A DNA stretch of 6,655 bases from an uncultured Clostridia bacterium (lineage in GTDB: Bacteria; Bacillota; Clostridia; Oscillospirales; Ruminococcaceae): positions 1 to 6,655 of the forward strand of contig CAMEPN010000104.1 of NCBI GenBank assembly GCA_945931735.1, written 5' to 3'. How positions within the stretch are numbered: position 1 is the stretch's first letter; each line of letters starts with the position of its first letter. Under the pieces are notes generated by a model. That model searched no databases and was not told the origin of the DNA. It saw nothing but the letters and a program-made list of their open reading frames with translations. Below, one piece after another: positions 5,701 to 6,655 of this stretch. Made by a program: the position numbers and the translations under genes.

Positions 5701-6655
5701 CATTTTATCGTCTGTTTGTTGTCAGATGAGGTTTCAGGCAAAGAGGGATATTCGGTCGGCTTTTCTGCTCCATTCTTTTTGTAATCTTTCATTATCTTAA
5801 AAAGTTGGGACGGAAGCTTAAGCATTTTCTTGGGTGAACTGTAAGCTTCTATCATTGCTGAGCCGATACGATATCTGAAAGAATTGACGTGACGCTTGGA
5901 TTCCTTGATATGATAATCGCACAGAATATGCCATCTTTTTGCCTCAGTATTTGCAGCATCCAGCTTAGTGTTAAGACTAGATATTTCCGATTGTTTATTT
6001 TCAACAGTCTGTTTGAAAGAATCGGCTTCCGCCCTTACTCTCTCAAGAACAGTCTGCTTCTCTGATACTTGAGAGTTAAGCTTTGCAATCATTTTTCTCT
6101 GTTCTTCAGCATTTTCAGCATAGTCATGATTGCTTTTTTCGATAAGCTGAAGTTTAATTTTTAGGCTTTCAATAGTCTTTTTATATTCCTCTGTGTCTGC
6201 ATTTAGCTTCTTTATACTGCAGCCCTGTTCAAAGGTAATATTTTCCATCTCGGAAATGCGGCTAGTATACGCAAATTCATCTTCACGCAATTTTTCATCA
6301 ATTTTCGCATTTTCCGCCTGCAAATCGGCTAATTGGGTTTTTAGACAGGAATTTTCATTTTCGGAATCAGAAGTTCTGCTTCTTAAGCACCGGTTTTCGT
6401 CCTCCAATTCCAATATTGTAGCTTTTACACAAGAATTTTCGTCCTCAACAACAGACACTCTTTTCTTAAGCTCCAAATTATCCTTTTCAAGATCAGATAC
6501 CATATTATACAGATAGGAATTCTCTTCCTCCATATCAGACACTTTGTCCTTAAGAGAAAGGTTCACTCCTTCGGCTTCCGATACCGCTTTCTTTAAGCCG
6601 CTATTTTCCTTTTCCATATCGGACACTTTGCCCTTAAGAGAAAGGTTTACTCCTT
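2742..6655 (-). CDS. Giant multidomain glycosyltransferase (coiled coil + GT2 + GT4 + GT2 + Cys4 ribbon), 5' end outside window
   Basis: Residues are numbered from the codon at 6626-6624; nine more in-frame codons run to the right edge without a start, so at least 1303 residues are visible. Order: coiled coil (to about 230), basic linker (about 249-284), GT2 domain A (321-545), GT4 domain (556-880), GT2-like domain C (915-1140), and a tail with a Cys4 ribbon (1160-1294). There is no signal peptide or membrane segment, so it should work in the cytoplasm, probably at the membrane on a lipid-linked glycan. Domains A and B keep recognisable catalytic motifs; domain C lacks a clear DXD. Fused transferases of this kind typically add successive sugars of one repeat unit or polymerise it; which sugars is unknown. 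It sits 20 nt before ugd, which could supply a UDP-glucuronate donor, and upstream of a Wzm/Wzt-like exporter. The GTG at 6626 is not a credible start because it sits inside the heptad repeats and lacks a correctly spaced ribosome site. Glycosyltransferase function is firm; product and acceptor are inference. Confidence 0.92.
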   Translation of the reverse strand, partial: GVNLSLKGKVSDMEKENSGLKKAVSEAEGVNLSLKDKVSDMEEENSYLYNMVSDLEKDNLELKKRVSVVEDENSCVKATILELEDENRCLRSRTSDSENENSCLKTQLADLQAENAKIDEKLREDEFAYTSRISEMENITFEQGCSIKKLNADTEEYKKTIESLKIKLQLIEKSNHDYAENAEEQRKMIAKLNSQVSEKQTVLERVRAEADSFKQTVENKQSEISSLNTKLDAANTEAKRWHILCDYHIKESKRHVNSFRYRIGSAMIEAYSSPKKMLKLPSQLFKIMKDYKKNGAEKPTEYPSLPETSSDNKQTIKCTVNSTAVEVGMSVSIIMPTWNRKGTIGNAINSILGQNYKSFEIIIVDDGSTDGTEEYVKNKYKEQIEKHTIIYLTQKNSGVCAARNLGLSHARYEYIAYLDSDNIWKPTYLEKMIGAFKSHPEIQTAYANLHVNDIVHHSEKIRNSAYDRKVIVHQNFIDLNVFMHKRVLFEQLGGFDTTLKRLVDWDLIARYTRKMPAFHVDETLAEYYLDTKLNNISTTVSLDDNREKVLKKLRRERMNYNLDSVNVAYILWDYPAGSQTFVFNEIKYLIEHGCKVQVFYKVVAANYKDPDFELKATMVNDEADLAQQLVDNDIDYMHAHFAYPTAYQLAYKASQITGIPFSFAAHAVDIFLYLNDKRNHVGEVGSFENCEMVLVPGGKYHLDFLKSRGVPANKISICNQTVAEEFMVYKNEHMDKPKIFNTDKTKIVAIGRFIEKKGFEYLIKAAQYLDSSYSIDIYGYGDLEDKYKELIEKYAVQDIVAIRGTIPNAIECLKDADLLVAPCVVAENGDIDGMPTVVLEAMACGVPVISTDVSSIPYVVKDKYNGFIVPERNERALADKIKEFVSMPSADKALIVRNGYNTVGDNDTTRTMASALLDNILLKSVSIFMVTYCADDYSETKKIVENLFDKTTSRFSLTIVDNGSPNAEFISYLRNLERSHSNIHLILLEKNIWCGPASNLALSTINTKYAIYLCSNEGYPIEYGWEKRFIEYMDRHPNCAIAGGLSYIPKLCTREALKNSEPFQQYRNQNYLDKMPEPIRFVQGGLYILRMAAFKECGGFSDKLVHGHMDTEYSYYIQSCGYEIGSIENVYAGTKQTRPCPSDYVNDTTVAVHPYSESNLRTLEKTVAEHNNICNICGYHGKYNNHICPKCHSSPEDRALYQFLYDTVLCYNPNYSVDTSSYSTKCDTLTDLFEKMFKNGEKKVTLTNDIESTVSEAEYIIYPCKSLAYDETPRLAEYSRNVKQYYSSIVDYSECKIVEYKKQ
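2745..3149 (-). other. C-terminal Cys4 zinc-ribbon tail of the glycosyltransferase
   Basis: Residues about 1160-1294. C1165-x2-C1168-x10-C1179-x2-C1182 forms a probable zinc ribbon (CNICGYHGK ... CPKCHSSPEDR). From memory, this layout followed by a helix such as RALYQFLYD resembles the ribbon at the front of some sugar- or glycan-associated SAM methyltransferases. The remaining 110 or so residues show no clear glycine-rich SAM motif, so if a methyltransferase was ever here it has been reduced. Function unknown. Confidence 0.6.
3207..3884 (-). other. GT2-like domain C of the glycosyltransferase
   Basis: Residues about 915-1140. SVSIFMVTY (915-923) and LTIVDNGSPN (948-957) are the GT2 nucleotide-binding elements. 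Where a DXD is expected the sequence reads YLCSNEGYP (1003-1011), with no Asp. FVQGGLYILR (1072-1081), ECGGFSD (1087-1093) and HGHMDTEYSYYI (1097-1108) fit the acceptor-side motifs of the family, with D1101 or E1103 as a possible base. It may be active with a variant metal site or serve as a binding module. Confidence 0.78.
3987..4961 (-). other. GT4 (GT-B fold) domain of the glycosyltransferase
   Basis: Residues about 556-880. The N-lobe has WDYPAGSQTFVFNEI (563-577), HAHFAYP (629-635) and FAAHAVDIF (654-662), a pattern reminiscent of WcaL/AmsK-type exopolysaccharide transferases. The C-lobe has AIGRFIEKKGFEYLIKA (740-756) and IYGYGDLE (768-775). DGMPTVVLEAMACGVPVIS (823-841) is the donor-binding motif, with D823 in the place of the first Glu of the usual E-x7-E and E831 as the second. 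Probably active and retaining. Confidence 0.88.
4992..5666 (-). other. GT2 (GT-A fold) domain A of the glycosyltransferase
   Basis: Residues about 321-545. SVSIIMPTWNR (321-331) opens the domain, VDDGSTDGT (355-363) binds the nucleotide, and YLDSDNIW (408-415) holds the DXD metal motif as D410-S-D412. GGFDTTLKRLVDWDL (484-498) carries the likely catalytic base at D495. All expected elements are present, so this domain should be active with a UDP- or similar sugar donor. The domain boundary is approximate. Confidence 0.88.
6282..6655 (-). repeat. Coding array of 14-residue (42-bp) coiled-coil repeats
   Basis: Eight consecutive 14-residue units can be aligned without gaps at residues 4-17, 18-31, 32-45, 46-59, 60-73, 74-87, 88-101 and 102-115, with a ninth cut by the right edge. 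Examples are MEKENSGLKKAVSE, AEGVNLSLKDKVSD, MEEENSYLYNMVSD and LEDENRCLRSRTSD. Position 5 is asparagine in all eight, positions 1, 8 and 12 are mostly hydrophobic, and positions 2 and 4 are mostly acidic. DNA similarity between units decays from right to left. Confidence 0.85.
6530..6655 (-). repeat. 84-bp-spaced near-identical direct repeat (6530-6571 and 6614-6655)
   Basis: Bases 6530-6571 and 6614-6655 match at 39 of 42 positions, with an offset of exactly 84 bp. The differences are at 6537/6621 (synonymous, Ser), 6547/6631 (Asp versus Gly) and 6564/6648 (synonymous, Val). The unit spans two 14-residue protein repeats. The right copy is cut by the window edge, so the true length and copy number are not visible. 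It looks like a recent in-frame duplication. Confidence 0.85.

Larger units (their letters stand above)
5937..6655 (-). other. N-terminal coiled-coil region of the glycosyltransferase
   Basis: About 240 visible residues have strong heptad character, almost no prolines and a high content of E, K, S, N and L. The first part (to residue 115) is a regular 14-residue array. The second part (about 116-230, for example KTIESLKIKLQLIEKS at 150-165) is a less regular coiled coil without the repeat. The region runs off the window, so the full length is unknown. Likely role: oligomerisation, spacing, or docking to a partner (inference). Confidence 0.85.

Noticed and set aside
6193..6516. Plus-strand 107-codon serine/phenylalanine-rich frame
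   Set aside because: Its composition is simply the reverse complement of the Glu/Lys-rich coiled-coil repeats.
6624..6626. GTG as the start codon of the giant glycosyltransferase
   Set aside because: It lies inside a 14-residue repeat (the VSD of a unit), the frame stays open to the window edge, and the equivalent GTG recurs in the next repeat. The true start is beyond the right edge.
6650..6655. AAGGAG on the minus strand resembling a ribosome binding site
   Set aside because: It encodes part of the Glu-Gly-Val of a repeat unit, also occurs in the sister repeat 84 bp away, and is about 23 nt from the GTG, too far for a normal site.
6282..6655. Regularly spaced repeats as a CRISPR array
   Set aside because: The repeats are contiguous 42-bp coding units in one open frame, with heptad periodicity and no unique spacers.

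Overview
The window is part of a single polysaccharide biosynthesis and export operon. Everything is read from the minus strand, so transcription runs from the right edge to the left edge. AT-leaning base composition, AAGGGG/AGGAAG-type ribosome sites, and the style of the ABC exporter and dehydrogenase suggest a low-to-mid GC Firmicute. A gut or rumen clostridial lineage (Ruminococcus or Lachnospiraceae type) is a plausible guess, but the genus cannot be fixed from this sequence.

Layout in transcription order: (1) 6655-2742, a very large multidomain glycosyltransferase of at least 1303 residues whose 5' end lies outside the window. It has a long N-terminal coiled coil built of 14-residue repeats, a GT2 domain, a GT4 domain, a second GT2-like domain, and a C-terminal tail that opens with a four-cysteine ribbon. 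(2) 2721-1537, a UDP-glucose 6-dehydrogenase (ugd) with all its catalytic residues. (3) 1518-751, the membrane permease of a Wzm/TagG-type polysaccharide ABC exporter. (4) 740-1, its Wzt/TagH-type ATPase, still open at the left edge. Gaps between genes are 20, 18 and 10 nt, and I see no promoter or terminator inside the window. No stretch longer than 20 nt lacks a gene.

Working model (inference): Ugd makes UDP-glucuronate. The multidomain glycosyltransferase adds two or three different sugars to a lipid-linked glycan on the inner face of the membrane. The permease/ATPase pair then exports the finished anionic polymer. The most interesting point is that the glycosyltransferase carries its own long, repeat-built coiled coil in an ABC-exporter-type operon. 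This recalls the coiled-coil molecular ruler of the E. coli O9a WbdD/WbdA system, here apparently fused directly to the multi-catalytic enzyme. The DNA repeats that build the coil are multiples of 42 bp, so gain or loss of units would keep the reading frame.
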